The notes under the pieces were generated by a model. That model ran no database searches, had not been told where the DNA came from, and saw nothing but the letters and a program-made list of their open reading frames with translations. Positions 7,979-16,475 of a DNA stretch of 64,000 bases are shown piece after piece. Both the position numbers and the translations under genes were made by a program. How positions within the stretch are numbered: the stretch's first letter is position 1; the number at the start of each line of letters is the position of its first letter. The DNA comes from Phycisphaera sp. (GTDB lineage Bacteria; Planctomycetota; Phycisphaerae; Phycisphaerales; Zrk34), in the NCBI GenBank assembly GCA_016125285.1, contig WGMA01000020.1, positions 62,001-126,000 of the forward strand, read 5' to 3'.

Positions 7979-9016
7979 GTGCAACGCGTTCTGGTAACCG
8001 GCGCCGGTGGATACATCGGCACCACGCTCGTGCCCATGCTGCTCGACGCGGGCTACGCCGTGCGGGCGCTGGATCGATTCTTCTTCGGCGCCGATCTGCT
8101 GACGCCGCGCGACGGGCTCGAACTCGTGCGCGAAGACAGCCGACGCATCACGCCTGCGCACCTCACCGAGATCGACCACGTGATCGATCTCGTGGCCGTG
8201 TCGAACGACCCGAGCGGTGAGCTCTACCAGCAGGCGACGTGGCAGATCAACCACGAGTCGCGCGTCCGCACGGCGCGGATGGCGAAGGAGGCCGGCGTCA
8301 AACGCTACCTGCTGCCGTCCTCCTGCAGCATCTACGGGTTCCAGGCGCCCGACGTGATCTGCACCGAGCAGCACGCGATCAACCCGCTGACCACCTACGC
8401 GAAGGCGAACCGCGCCGCGGAGGAGGGCGTGCTGCCGCTGGCCGACGACGGCTTCACCGTGATCGTGCTGCGGCAGTCGACGGTGTTCGGGTACGCGCCG
8501 CGCATGCGGTTCGACCTGGCGATCAACGGTATGACCTACGGCGCATACACCACCGGCAAGCTGCCGTTGCTGCGCGACGGCACGCAGTGGCGGCCGATGG
8601 TTCACGTCGCCGACACCGCCGCGGCGCAGATGTTCATGATCGGCTTCGGCGACCCGGCCCGCATCAACGGGCAGATATTCAACGTCGGCTCCGACGCCAA
8701 CAACTACCAGCTCCGCCCGCTCGCCGAGACCGTCCGCGACACCGTCCGCGAAGCGACCGACCGCGACGTCGAGATCGAGTGGTACGGCGAGCCGGACGAT
8801 CGCTCCTACCGCGTGAACTTCGACAAGGTCGAGGCCCTGGGCTGGAAGGCGCAACGCACCGCGGGCGACGCGGTGGTCGAGATCTGCCGGAAGCTCCAGT
8901 CCGGCGGCCTGGACAAGACGCCGAAGACGATCACGCTGCAGTGGTACAAGGAGCTGGATCGCTGGCACCAGATCATCCGTGACGTCGAGATGTACGGAGG
9001 CATCCTGAACCTGTGA
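7979..9016 (+). CDS. NAD-dependent sugar epimerase/dehydratase (extended SDR)
   Basis: A 345-residue extended short-chain dehydrogenase acting on a nucleotide sugar. It opens with the Rossmann motif VTGAGGYIGT, followed by the DHVIDLVAVSNDPS strand, the active-site region PSSCSIYGF and a TYAKANRAAEE Tyr/Lys pair, and ends with NVGSDANNYQLRPLAE substrate-binding sequence. GTG 7979 follows TGGAG by 8 bases, 16 bases after rmlC. It lies where rmlB might be expected, but the sequence lacks features that would let me call it dTDP-glucose 4,6-dehydratase, and no other rmlB is in the window. The likely role is modification of a sugar nucleotide for the same glycan. Confidence 0.85.
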   Translation: MQRVLVTGAGGYIGTTLVPMLLDAGYAVRALDRFFFGADLLTPRDGLELVREDSRRITPAHLTEIDHVIDLVAVSNDPSGELYQQATWQINHESRVRTARMAKEAGVKRYLLPSSCSIYGFQAPDVICTEQHAINPLTTYAKANRAAEEGVLPLADDGFTVIVLRQSTVFGYAPRMRFDLAINGMTYGAYTTGKLPLLRDGTQWRPMVHVADTAAAQMFMIGFGDPARINGQIFNVGSDANNYQLRPLAETVRDTVREATDRDVEIEWYGEPDDRSYRVNFDKVEALGWKAQRTAGDAVVEICRKLQSGGLDKTPKTITLQWYKELDRWHQIIRDVEMYGGILNL

Positions 9017-9888
9017 AGATCGCCGTCCTGGGACCGAACGGTCAGCTCGGCCGCGACCTGATGGCGTGCGCAGGCTGGCCGGCCGACACGACGGTCACGC
9101 CGATCGGGCGTGACCGGCTCGACGTGTCGCGCCTCGACGCCATCGACGGGGCGCTGGGCGCGGCGGACTTCGACGTGCTGATCAACTGCACGGGCGACCA
9201 CAAGACCGACGACGTCGAGTCGCACGCCGACCGCGCGTTCGTGATCAACGCCCACGCGGTCGGCGCGCTCGCGCAACACTGCGACCGCCGCGGCGCGCGG
9301 CTCGTCCACATCTCGACCGATTACGTGTTCGCCGGCGACACGAACGCGCCGTACATCGAGGTCGACGCGCCGGGACCCGTCAACGTCTACGGCGCGACCA
9401 AGCTGATGGGTGAGTCGCTCGCCCGCGCGGCGTGTCGCGACACGCTGGTCCTACGCACGGCGTCGCTGTTCGGCGTCGCGGGTTCGAGCGGCAAGGGCGG
9501 CAACTTCGTGGAGACCATGCTGCGTGTCGGCCGCGAGAAGGGGGCGCTGCGTGTCGTGGCGGACCAGGTGATGTCCCCGACGTACGCGGGCGACCTGGCG
9601 TCGTGGATCGTGCGTGCGATCGGTCGGCGGATCGCGCCGGGCGTCTACCACGCGGTCAACACCGGGCACGCGTCGTGGTACGAGTTCGCGAGCCGGATCA
9701 TCGAGCGGGCGGGTGTGGAGGCGACGGTCGAGCCGATCCCCGCCAGCGCGTATCCGCTGCCGGCGCGTCGTCCGGCGTATAGCGCTCTGTGCAACGATCG
9801 GCTCGCTACGCTGATCGGGCCGATGCCGTCGTGGCGGGACGCGCTGGATCGCTATCTCGTCGCGAAGGGGCACACGGCCGGGCTGTAG
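9013..9888 (+). CDS. rmlD: dTDP-4-dehydrorhamnose reductase
   Basis: NAD(P)H-dependent SDR reductase for the last step of dTDP-L-rhamnose synthesis. The 291-residue protein starts at GTG 9013, overlapping the stop of the preceding SDR gene by 4 bases, with the nucleotide-binding AVLGPNGQLGRDL at the very N-terminus. RmlD marks are the short DVSRLDAIDGAL segment, ISTDYVFAGD, the NVYGATKLMGE catalytic Tyr/Lys pair, RTASLFG and a Pro-rich C-terminal region ending in W-R-D-A-L. With rmlC here and rmlA on the opposite strand only 50 bases beyond, three of the four rhamnose steps are present. It is the last gene of the plus-strand polysaccharide cluster. Confidence 0.93.
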   Translation: MKIAVLGPNGQLGRDLMACAGWPADTTVTPIGRDRLDVSRLDAIDGALGAADFDVLINCTGDHKTDDVESHADRAFVINAHAVGALAQHCDRRGARLVHISTDYVFAGDTNAPYIEVDAPGPVNVYGATKLMGESLARAACRDTLVLRTASLFGVAGSSGKGGNFVETMLRVGREKGALRVVADQVMSPTYAGDLASWIVRAIGRRIAPGVYHAVNTGHASWYEFASRIIERAGVEATVEPIPASAYPLPARRPAYSALCNDRLATLIGPMPSWRDALDRYLVAKGHTAGL

Positions 9889-9908
9889 CATCCCGGCGGC
9901 AGGTGGCG

Positions 9909-9941
9909 GGCCGCGGGAGCGAGAGTCCGCGGCTTGTTTTA
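9909..9941 (+). terminator. Rho-independent terminator after rmlD
   Basis: GCCGCGG (9910-9916) pairs with CCGCGGC (9927-9933) around a 10-base loop, followed by TTGTTTTA. It lies between the convergent ends of rmlD (+) and rmlA (-); the T-rich side serves the plus strand. Confidence 0.65.
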
Positions 9942-10676
9942 TGCGCCCGGCGCGTGGTTCGCGCCGCCCTGGGCGACGAAGCCCGCGGCGCGGTGGAGGC
10001 TCTCGAACGTGCCGGCGTCGGTCCACCAGCCGTCGAGTTCGCTCCACGTCAGATCGCCGCGTCGCAGGTAGTGGTTGTTGACGTCGGTGATCTCGAGCTC
10101 GCCGCGCCCCGACGGGCGGAGCGACTTGCAGATCTCGAACACGTCGTTGTCGAAGAAGTAGATGCCCGTGACGGCGAAACGCGAGGGCGGATCGGCGGGC
10201 TTTTCGATGATCTCGGCGATGTCGCCACCGTCGAAGCGCGGCACGCCGAACCGCTGCGGGTCGGGCACCTCTTTGAGCAGCAGGCGGGCGCCGCTGGGCT
10301 GTTTGCGGAACGCCTCCGCGGCGTCGCGGATGTGGCGTTCGATCAGGTTGTCGCCGAGGATCACGCACACGCGGCCGCCGTCGGCGAAATCCTCCGCGAG
10401 CTTCAGCGCGTCGGCGATGCCGCCGTTGCCCTCCTGGTACGCGTACTCGAGGTGGCGGACGCCGAGCTGTTTGCCGTTCTTCAGCAGCTTCAGGAAGTCG
10501 CCGGCGTGCTCGCCTCCGGTCACGACGAGCACGTCGTCGATCCCGGCGTTCAGCAGGGTCGTGACGGGGTAATAGATCATCGGCCGGTCGTACACCGGCA
10601 GCAGGTGCTTGTTGGTGACCAGCGTCAGCGGCTGGAGCCGCGTGCCGAGACCGCCGGCGAGGATTACGCCTTTCAT
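9939..10676 (-). CDS. rmlA: Glucose-1-phosphate thymidylyltransferase, short form
   Basis: Nucleotidyltransferase making dTDP-glucose from dTTP and glucose-1-phosphate. At 245 residues it is shorter than the ~290-residue RmlA1 and resembles the compact type. It begins MKGVILAGGLGTRLQPLT, the complete NTP-binding signature, continues with TNKHLLPVYDRPMIYYP (substrate-binding Lys), ILGDNL (metal-binding Asp) and FGVPRF..IAEIIEKP, and ends with ELDGWWTDAGTFESL. The start is ATG 10676; sequence upstream in the same frame is the kinase gene in another frame. It is 50 bases downstream of the receptor kinase gene on the same strand, so the two may be co-transcribed. It faces rmlD, completing the rmlACD set. 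Confidence 0.92.
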   Translation of the reverse strand: MKGVILAGGLGTRLQPLTLVTNKHLLPVYDRPMIYYPVTTLLNAGIDDVLVVTGGEHAGDFLKLLKNGKQLGVRHLEYAYQEGNGGIADALKLAEDFADGGRVCVILGDNLIERHIRDAAEAFRKQPSGARLLLKEVPDPQRFGVPRFDGGDIAEIIEKPADPPSRFAVTGIYFFDNDVFEICKSLRPSGRGELEITDVNNHYLRRGDLTWSELDGWWTDAGTFESLHRAAGFVAQGGANHAPGA

Positions 10677-10726
10677 CGCGTCGGGCCTTTCAACTGATGG
10701 TGGGGGTGGAACTTCACGTGTACCGC

Positions 10727-13700
10727 TTACGGTCCGATGCCGATGATGCTGACGGCGCTGAGCACGGGGTTCTTGTCGCCGCCGGACTTGCGGAACTCGA
10801 TGGACAGCCCGGCGTCCTTGACGGTGATCGGCTCGTAGACTTCCCAGTAGGGTTTGAACGCGGCGCCCTTGGTCCCCTTGAGAATCTCGAAGTTCTTCTC
10901 GTAGACCTTGCCCTCGATCTTGACCTCCATCTGACGCTTGCCGAACTCCGTGTCCGCGTTGGGCTCGGCGTAGAAGAGGATGACCTTGTAGTTGCCCTTG
11001 GGGACCATGGCGCGGAACGCCTTGATGTTGTTCCAGTAGGTGCCGATCAGTGGATCGCCCTTCATGCCCGCGATCGTCTCGGCCTTGCCGCCGTTGTTGG
11101 ATTCGTAGCCGGCGACGGTCTTGTCCTTGACCCACTTGGGCGCGGCCTTCCACGTCTTGCCGCGCGGGTCGTTGAAGTCGTCCCCGCCGACATTGAAGTA
11201 GTATTCGACGTCCTTCGGGTCCGCGGCGACCGTGAGGTTGTCGTTGGCCTTGGCGGCCCCGTTGGGCTTGTCCGGCGTGACGACCGCCGGCGCGGACTCG
11301 GCCGAGAGCTTCGCCTTGTCAGACGTCGACGTGGCGAGGATCCGGAAGCAGCCGAGGTTCAGCCGGTTCGAGATCGTGAACGTGAGCGTCGAGCCGTTGG
11401 GCCCGCCGACCGGTTCGGTCGTCATGACGATCGCGACGCGCGCCTCGCGGGGCTTGTTGATCACGGCCCACGCCGTGCCGGTTGAGCCGTCGATCATCTT
11501 GTCGGCCGTGTTGCGCTCGTCGGAGTAGTCCGCCGAGGCGCCGGTGAGGTTCACGCGCACCGTCTTGTTCGGCGCGCCCTTCGGCGCGGCCTCGACGGCG
11601 AACTCCGCGACCGCGAAGTTGCCGCGCGCCAGGCCCGGGCCGCCCTCCGGCAGGCTGTCGTCGGGCAACGCCTCGAGCCGGAATCCCGTGATGCCGGCGA
11701 TGTCGGTGTCCGCGGTGACGGTGTACACGTCGCCGCCCGCGTCGCCCTCGACGAGCACCGTGCCGTCCGACTTGATCGCGACCTTTGCGCCGTCCTTCGA
11801 CGTGACCTTCGACGGGACCAGCGCGATGAAGCCGACGTCGCTCAGCGGACGCTGCTTCGTCGGTTCGTCCTTGAGGGCGTGCGGCGTCTTCGACGTCGTG
11901 GCGCTGAGGCGGAACCGGCCCAGCACGTGTCGCGCGTGCGGTGTCTTCTGAGCGATCGTGATGGTCAGCAACACCGGGTCGTCGGGCGTCGCGTCGCGCC
12001 AGTTCGGCGCCTTGAACACGAGGTGGTGTGACTGGCCGGTCTTGCCGTAGATGCCCCAGCCCGTCTTCGTCGCGTCGCCGTCGATCGCCGCCTCCGCCTT
12101 GTAGTCTCCCTGCTCGAAGTCGGCCTTGGCGTCCGAGAGCTTCGCGGCCTTCAGGTCCGACGGGCGGTTGGACGTCGCGGACTCCACCTGGATGTCGGTG
12201 ATGATGAAGTTGCCGTTGCCGTCCGAAAGGCCCGGTCCGCCCTTGGGCAGTGAGGCGTGCGTCATCGCGTCGAGGCGATACGCCTGGATCTTGCTGAGTG
12301 TGGTGACGGCCTTGAGCGTGTAGATGTCGTTCGCGGGCGTCGCGCCGCTGACCATGATCGAGCCGTCGTCGGCCTTGGTGAACGACAACCCGGATTCCGA
12401 CGTCGCCTCGACGATATCGAGGACGTTCCAGCCGCCCTCGTCGGCGAGCTGCGCGTTCGGCGGGTACAGCGGCGGCAGCCTGGTCGTCTTGGCCGTGCTG
12501 GCGACGGTCGGCGCGGGTTCCGGCTTGGCCGCGGCGGGCTGACCGCTCTTGAACGAGAAGTCGAAGATGCGGTGCTTCGAGTTCTCGCCGCCGGTCGCCG
12601 CGGTGAACCCGATGAACGCCGCGCCGTCCTTGTCGAGCCGGCTGCGTGTCTTGATCTTCGTGAGATCGGCCTTGACCACCTTGCTGAGGCTCTTCGACGC
12701 GTCGTTGGGATCGGTCACGTCGATGTGCAGCTCGTGCGCCTTGGCGTCGTAGGCGATGGTGGTGGGGTAGACGCGGCCGTCGGCCATGTTGAACTGTGGC
12801 TTGGTGGTGCCGTCGACGTTGTAGTTCTGCCGCGCGTTGAGGCTGCCGTTCTGGACGCAGTGCACCGTGATGCCATCCTCGTCGCCACCTTCGTTCTTGT
12901 AGGTGTCGAACTCGATGGCGAGCCCCTCGCGGATGGCGGCCTTCTGCTCGGGCGCGTCGCTGCGGTTCGGGTCGTCCGCGTAGCCCAGGCCGCCACCGGT
13001 CGACCCGAGCGACTCGGGCCCGTCGGGCGTGAGGACGAACGCGAACCCGTCGGCCGCGATGCCGCTGTTCTCGATCTTGAACCGGAAGTTGACGGTGAAG
13101 CCGTCCTTCAGCAGTGCGCGTCCCTTGTAGAACGCCGAGCCGCGTTTCTCGTTCTCCGCCGGCGTGAGCGTCAGCGACCCGTCGCCCTCGATGCGCGCGT
13201 CACCGTTGAGCTGCGTCGTGTCGGGCGAGAACTTGTTCTGATCGATCCTGAAGTCTCGCACGATCGGATACGACTCCGGCGGCTTCGACGGCGTCGTGGT
13301 CGTGGGGCTGTTGTTCGTCGGCGTGCCGGTCGACGCCTGCTTGATGTACTTCGACGGGTCGTTGAGCGAGAGCCATTTCCACTCGCCCTGGCCGAACTCG
13401 CAGACAACCGTCGGCAGCGACCAGCTCGACGCGTCGTAGCCCGCGGACTCCCACCCGCTGAACTTCGTCCGCGTGGCGTTCCACGAGTCGTCGGTGATGA
13501 ACACCTGCTCGCGGTCGTTGCCGTAGCCGACCACGAGCTTGCCGACGACGCCCGCGTTGCCGCTGTTGTTCTTCGCCTCGATGCCGATCACGTTGTCGCC
13601 GCGCTTGAGGAATGCGGTAACGTCGGCCATGACGGGTGTCTGCCAACCCTTTTGCTCGCCGACCTTCCGTCCGTTGACGTAGATGCTGCACTCGTCGTCG

Positions 13701-15427
13701 GCCGAGACCGCAAACTGAGCCAGGTGCGGCGTCGACTCGAGGTCGATACGCGTGCGGAAGTACGCCGTCTGATTGTCGGCGCGCGGCTCGACCCATATCC
13801 ACTTCGGGCGCGGCTCGTTGACGAGGATGGGCCACGCCGGCTCGGTGGGCAGGTCGGCGAACGCGGGCTTCGGCGCGGGTGTCGGCGTCGGCTTGGACGG
13901 CGTGTTGTTGGCCGGCTTGTTCGGCGCGGGCTTCGACGGGGTGGGCTTGGGCTGCGGCGTTGGCTTGTCGGGCTGGGTGTTCTTCGTGACGTTCGCCGGC
14001 CCGGCGGGCTCCTCGGTGCGCGTCAGCTTGTAGTAGCCGATCGCCATCGCGACGAGAAAGATCACGACCGCGGTGAGGATCAGCGGCAGCTGTGACTCGC
14101 GCGCCTTGGCGACGGGGATGTGACCGGTGCCCATCTTCGGCAGCGACTTCGACGAAGTCGACGCCGCGGCCGCCGCGATGGCCGCGGTGCCAGCGGCGTT
14201 GTCGATGCGCGCCGTCTTGCCGCTGGAGCGTGGCGGGGCGGGCGGACGATCGGGGCGCGAGCGCGCCGCGGGCGTCGCGCCCGGCGAGTCGGGCCGAGCG
14301 GGGCGGTCAGGCCGTTCGGGACGCTGCGGACGCGACGGCGTGCGCGCGGGGCTCGGCTCCATCGCCGCGCCACCGCCACCGCCCGCCGCGGCCGCCAGCG
14401 CGCCAAGCGCTCCGGCGTCGTCGGCCGGCTCTTCGTAGACGGGTTCCTCGTAGACGGCGTCGCCACCGCCACCGCCTCCGCCCCTGCCGCCGTCCACCTC
14501 GTACGAATCCAGCTTCGCTCGCGCGTCCTTGAGGTCGGCGATCAGCTCGTCGTAGGTCTTGTAGCGGTTGTTGACCGGGTCCGGCTCGAGCATCCGCGCC
14601 ACCACCTCGCTGGTGCGCGGGTGGATGTCCGGCTTGATGTCGATCAGCGGCGGCGGCAGCTCGCGCAGCCGCTTCTTGATCACCGCAATCGCGTTTTCCG
14701 CCGTGAACGGGGGCCGACGAGACAGCAGGTGAAACAGCGACGCGCCGAGGCTGTAGATGTCGGCCTGATGCGTCGTCGCCTCGCCCTTGACCACTTCCGG
14801 CGCGACGTAGTAGGGCGTGCCGACGATCTGGTCGCTCTGCTTCTTGCCCGCCTGCGCGACGCCGAAGTCGATCAGCTTCGCGCTCTTCTGCCGGTCGAAC
14901 AGCATGTTGGCCGGCTTGACGTCCATGTGCACCAGCCCACGCTGATGCGCCGCCTTGAGTCCCTCGGCCACGTCGATCGCCAGGTCGAGGATCTTCGCCT
15001 CGTCGATCGGCTGCTTGAACAGGTCCTGCACGCTGCCGCCGTCCAGCAGTTCCATGACGATGTAGTGCTGGTCGCGGTACTCGCCGATCGTGTGCACCTG
15101 CACGACGTGCGGGTGGTTCAGCGACGCCAGCGCCCGCGCCTCGCGGGTGCACGCCTTGACCAGTTCGGCGTTGTCGTCGCCGCGCTTGAGGATCTTGATC
15201 GCGACCTGCCGGTGCAGCTTCTGGTCCAGCGCCTTGCAGACGATGCCCGCGGCGCCCTGGCCCATCGCGCTGATGAGCAGGTAGTCCCCGAACAACGCCG
15301 GCACCGTGACCTTGTTCCCGCACTTGGGGCATTTCAACGACGACAGCGGCTTGACCTTCGCCGGGTCAAGCGCGTGGCCACACTTGCCACAATTCAATTG
15401 GTCGACGCGTTCTGCGAGCAGGTCCAT
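10727..15427 (-). CDS. Transmembrane Ser/Thr kinase with lectin and malectin ectodomains
   Basis: A 1566-residue single-pass receptor kinase. Order: zinc ribbon (CGKCG and CPKCG, Cys 13/16/33/36); Hanks-type kinase (~48-310) with GQGAAG, VAIK (Lys78), HMDVKPAN (Asp169) and DFG (Asp187); Gly/Pro/Arg-rich linker; one membrane helix (~444-465); Pro-Lys-Thr spacer; a rhamnosidase-N-like beta-sandwich (~544-690); an L-type-lectin-like domain (~719-960); two galactose-binding-like repeats with GFRLEALPDDSLPEGGPG as in planctomycetal PSD1/PSCyt cytochromes (~975-1400); and a C-terminal malectin-like domain (YYFNVGG, ~1415-1566). The kinase should be cytoplasmic and the sugar-binding domains outside. 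ATG 15427 is preferred: an extended -10 lies at 15486-15494, leaving GTG 15484 at or before the transcript start, and an AGGA precedes the ATG. Ligand unknown; a cell-wall or exopolysaccharide sensor is inferred. Confidence 0.85.
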   Translation of the reverse strand: MDLLAERVDQLNCGKCGHALDPAKVKPLSSLKCPKCGNKVTVPALFGDYLLISAMGQGAAGIVCKALDQKLHRQVAIKILKRGDDNAELVKACTREARALASLNHPHVVQVHTIGEYRDQHYIVMELLDGGSVQDLFKQPIDEAKILDLAIDVAEGLKAAHQRGLVHMDVKPANMLFDRQKSAKLIDFGVAQAGKKQSDQIVGTPYYVAPEVVKGEATTHQADIYSLGASLFHLLSRRPPFTAENAIAVIKKRLRELPPPLIDIKPDIHPRTSEVVARMLEPDPVNNRYKTYDELIADLKDARAKLDSYEVDGGRGGGGGGGDAVYEEPVYEEPADDAGALGALAAAAGGGGGAAMEPSPARTPSRPQRPERPDRPARPDSPGATPAARSRPDRPPAPPRSSGKTARIDNAAGTAAIAAAAASTSSKSLPKMGTGHIPVAKARESQLPLILTAVVIFLVAMAIGYYKLTRTEEPAGPANVTKNTQPDKPTPQPKPTPSKPAPNKPANNTPSKPTPTPAPKPAFADLPTEPAWPILVNEPRPKWIWVEPRADNQTAYFRTRIDLESTPHLAQFAVSADDECSIYVNGRKVGEQKGWQTPVMADVTAFLKRGDNVIGIEAKNNSGNAGVVGKLVVGYGNDREQVFITDDSWNATRTKFSGWESAGYDASSWSLPTVVCEFGQGEWKWLSLNDPSKYIKQASTGTPTNNSPTTTTPSKPPESYPIVRDFRIDQNKFSPDTTQLNGDARIEGDGSLTLTPAENEKRGSAFYKGRALLKDGFTVNFRFKIENSGIAADGFAFVLTPDGPESLGSTGGGLGYADDPNRSDAPEQKAAIREGLAIEFDTYKNEGGDEDGITVHCVQNGSLNARQNYNVDGTTKPQFNMADGRVYPTTIAYDAKAHELHIDVTDPNDASKSLSKVVKADLTKIKTRSRLDKDGAAFIGFTAATGGENSKHRIFDFSFKSGQPAAAKPEPAPTVASTAKTTRLPPLYPPNAQLADEGGWNVLDIVEATSESGLSFTKADDGSIMVSGATPANDIYTLKAVTTLSKIQAYRLDAMTHASLPKGGPGLSDGNGNFIITDIQVESATSNRPSDLKAAKLSDAKADFEQGDYKAEAAIDGDATKTGWGIYGKTGQSHHLVFKAPNWRDATPDDPVLLTITIAQKTPHARHVLGRFRLSATTSKTPHALKDEPTKQRPLSDVGFIALVPSKVTSKDGAKVAIKSDGTVLVEGDAGGDVYTVTADTDIAGITGFRLEALPDDSLPEGGPGLARGNFAVAEFAVEAAPKGAPNKTVRVNLTGASADYSDERNTADKMIDGSTGTAWAVINKPREARVAIVMTTEPVGGPNGSTLTFTISNRLNLGCFRILATSTSDKAKLSAESAPAVVTPDKPNGAAKANDNLTVAADPKDVEYYFNVGGDDFNDPRGKTWKAAPKWVKDKTVAGYESNNGGKAETIAGMKGDPLIGTYWNNIKAFRAMVPKGNYKVILFYAEPNADTEFGKRQMEVKIEGKVYEKNFEILKGTKGAAFKPYWEVYEPITVKDAGLSIEFRKSGGDKNPVLSAVSIIGIGP

Positions 15428-15485
15428 CGGGCAACAATCCTGACATGTGTCCACCCCGGGACAGGTGTGGCGGACATGAGCCACT

Positions 15486-15494
15486 ATTGTAGCA
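15486..15494 (-). promoter_or_regulatory. Extended -10 promoter TGCTACAAT
   Basis: On the minus strand this reads TGC-TACAAT, 58 bases before the preferred kinase start. No good -35 is visible. The expected transcript start falls around 15478-15480, which argues against translation from GTG 15484. Confidence 0.45.
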
Positions 15495-15561
15495 GAATCA
15501 CACGGAGTTTAAACCACCGAGGCCCTCCAGATTCCGCCCTTTACGCCAGCGCCGCAAGCCG

Positions 15562-16365
15562 TTACGTCAGCAGGATCCGCGGCCCCGATTCCTCGCCGCG
15601 AGCCTCCGTCCGCCGGGCCTTGATCCGCACGTACGGCGCGATCCATTCGCTGCGGTCGCCCCACGATCCGGGCTTCGCCGACCGGTCACCGTGGTACGGC
15701 TCCGACAGATCCTCCACCACGAACCCGCTGCGGCAAAGCCCGCCGATCAATTCTTCCCAGCGGTGCAGGAACTCCACCGTCCCCGCCTCGCGGTGCAGCG
15801 AGCCGTTCACCTCGAACAGCGGCTCAGTCTTTTTACGGTAGTACGGCGTGAGCAGTTCGTACCCGCGCGGCGACCGGCGGATATCCGCCTGCAGGCTCGT
15901 CGGCGTCTTGTGCTGCGAGACGTACAGCCCGCCCGGGCGGATCACCCGCGCCACCTCGCGGTACACCGCCACGACGTCCGGCACGTAGCACGTCGCCACC
16001 GGGTGCACCACGATGTCGAACTCCATGTCCGCCACCGGCAGCTTGTCCATCGGCGCGCACACCGTCTGGATGTCCATCCGCTTCGCCGCCGCGATCTTGC
16101 GATCCATCTCCAACTGCACGTCGGAGATGTCGTTGACCGTTACGAACGCGCCCGCCGCGGCGTACAGCGGCCCGTGCCGACCGCCGCCCGACGCCAGGCA
16201 CAGCACCCGCTTGCCCGTGATGTCACCGCCCAGCCAGCCGCGCGGGTCGACCACCTTCAGCGGCTCCTTGAGCTCGTCATCCTTCGCCGGCCGCGTAAAC
16301 CGCGCCTGCTCACGCGCCCGCTGGTCCCACGCCTGTCGGTTGTGTTCCAAAGGATCTGTTGGCAT
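15562..16365 (-). CDS. Class I SAM-dependent methyltransferase
   Basis: A 267-residue cytoplasmic methyltransferase of unknown substrate. The SAM-binding glycine-rich loop is VLCLASGGGRHGPL (motif I), followed by VTVNDIS with the acidic residue of motif II, then MEFDIVVHPVATCYV and VIRPGGLYVSQH of the post-motif region, the UbiE/Methyltransf_11 layout. ATG 16365 was chosen because the in-frame sequence before it is the AT-rich repeat arm of the upstream spacer; no clear Shine-Dalgarno is seen. The C-terminal part (YHGDRSAKPGSWGDRSEW) resembles methyltransferases in planctomycete and cyanobacterial genomes, by recollection only. It lies between the peptidase and the receptor kinase on the same strand. 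Confidence 0.8.
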   Translation of the reverse strand: MPTDPLEHNRQAWDQRAREQARFTRPAKDDELKEPLKVVDPRGWLGGDITGKRVLCLASGGGRHGPLYAAAGAFVTVNDISDVQLEMDRKIAAAKRMDIQTVCAPMDKLPVADMEFDIVVHPVATCYVPDVVAVYREVARVIRPGGLYVSQHKTPTSLQADIRRSPRGYELLTPYYRKKTEPLFEVNGSLHREAGTVEFLHRWEELIGGLCRSGFVVEDLSEPYHGDRSAKPGSWGDRSEWIAPYVRIKARRTEARGEESGPRILLT

Positions 16366-16470
16366 TTTCGATTTTCGATCTTTGATTTTCGATCTATCCA
16401 CGGACAACGAGCGCGACATTAGCGTCGTGCGCACCACAAATCAAAAATCAAAATTCAAAAATCGAAATTC
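16364..16470. repeat. AT-rich element with inverted arms
   Basis: Two AT-rich arms (16364-16395 built on GATTTTCGATC, and 16437-16470 built on AATCAAAAATC) are rough reverse complements and flank a ~41-base GC-rich core. The arms contrast strongly with the surrounding GC-rich DNA. A similar element lies at 44874-44972. Confidence 0.5.
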
Positions 16471-16475
16471 CCGGC

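Noticed and set aside
8000-9016. Calling the SDR gene rmlB
   Set aside because: It has the extended-SDR fold, but I could not see the dTDP-glucose dehydratase-specific motifs, so only a general epimerase/dehydratase name is given.
12257-14095. Long open frame opposite the receptor kinase gene
   Set aside because: Arg/Val/Leu/Asp-rich translation typical of antisense GC-rich coding DNA; the kinase strand has clear domains.
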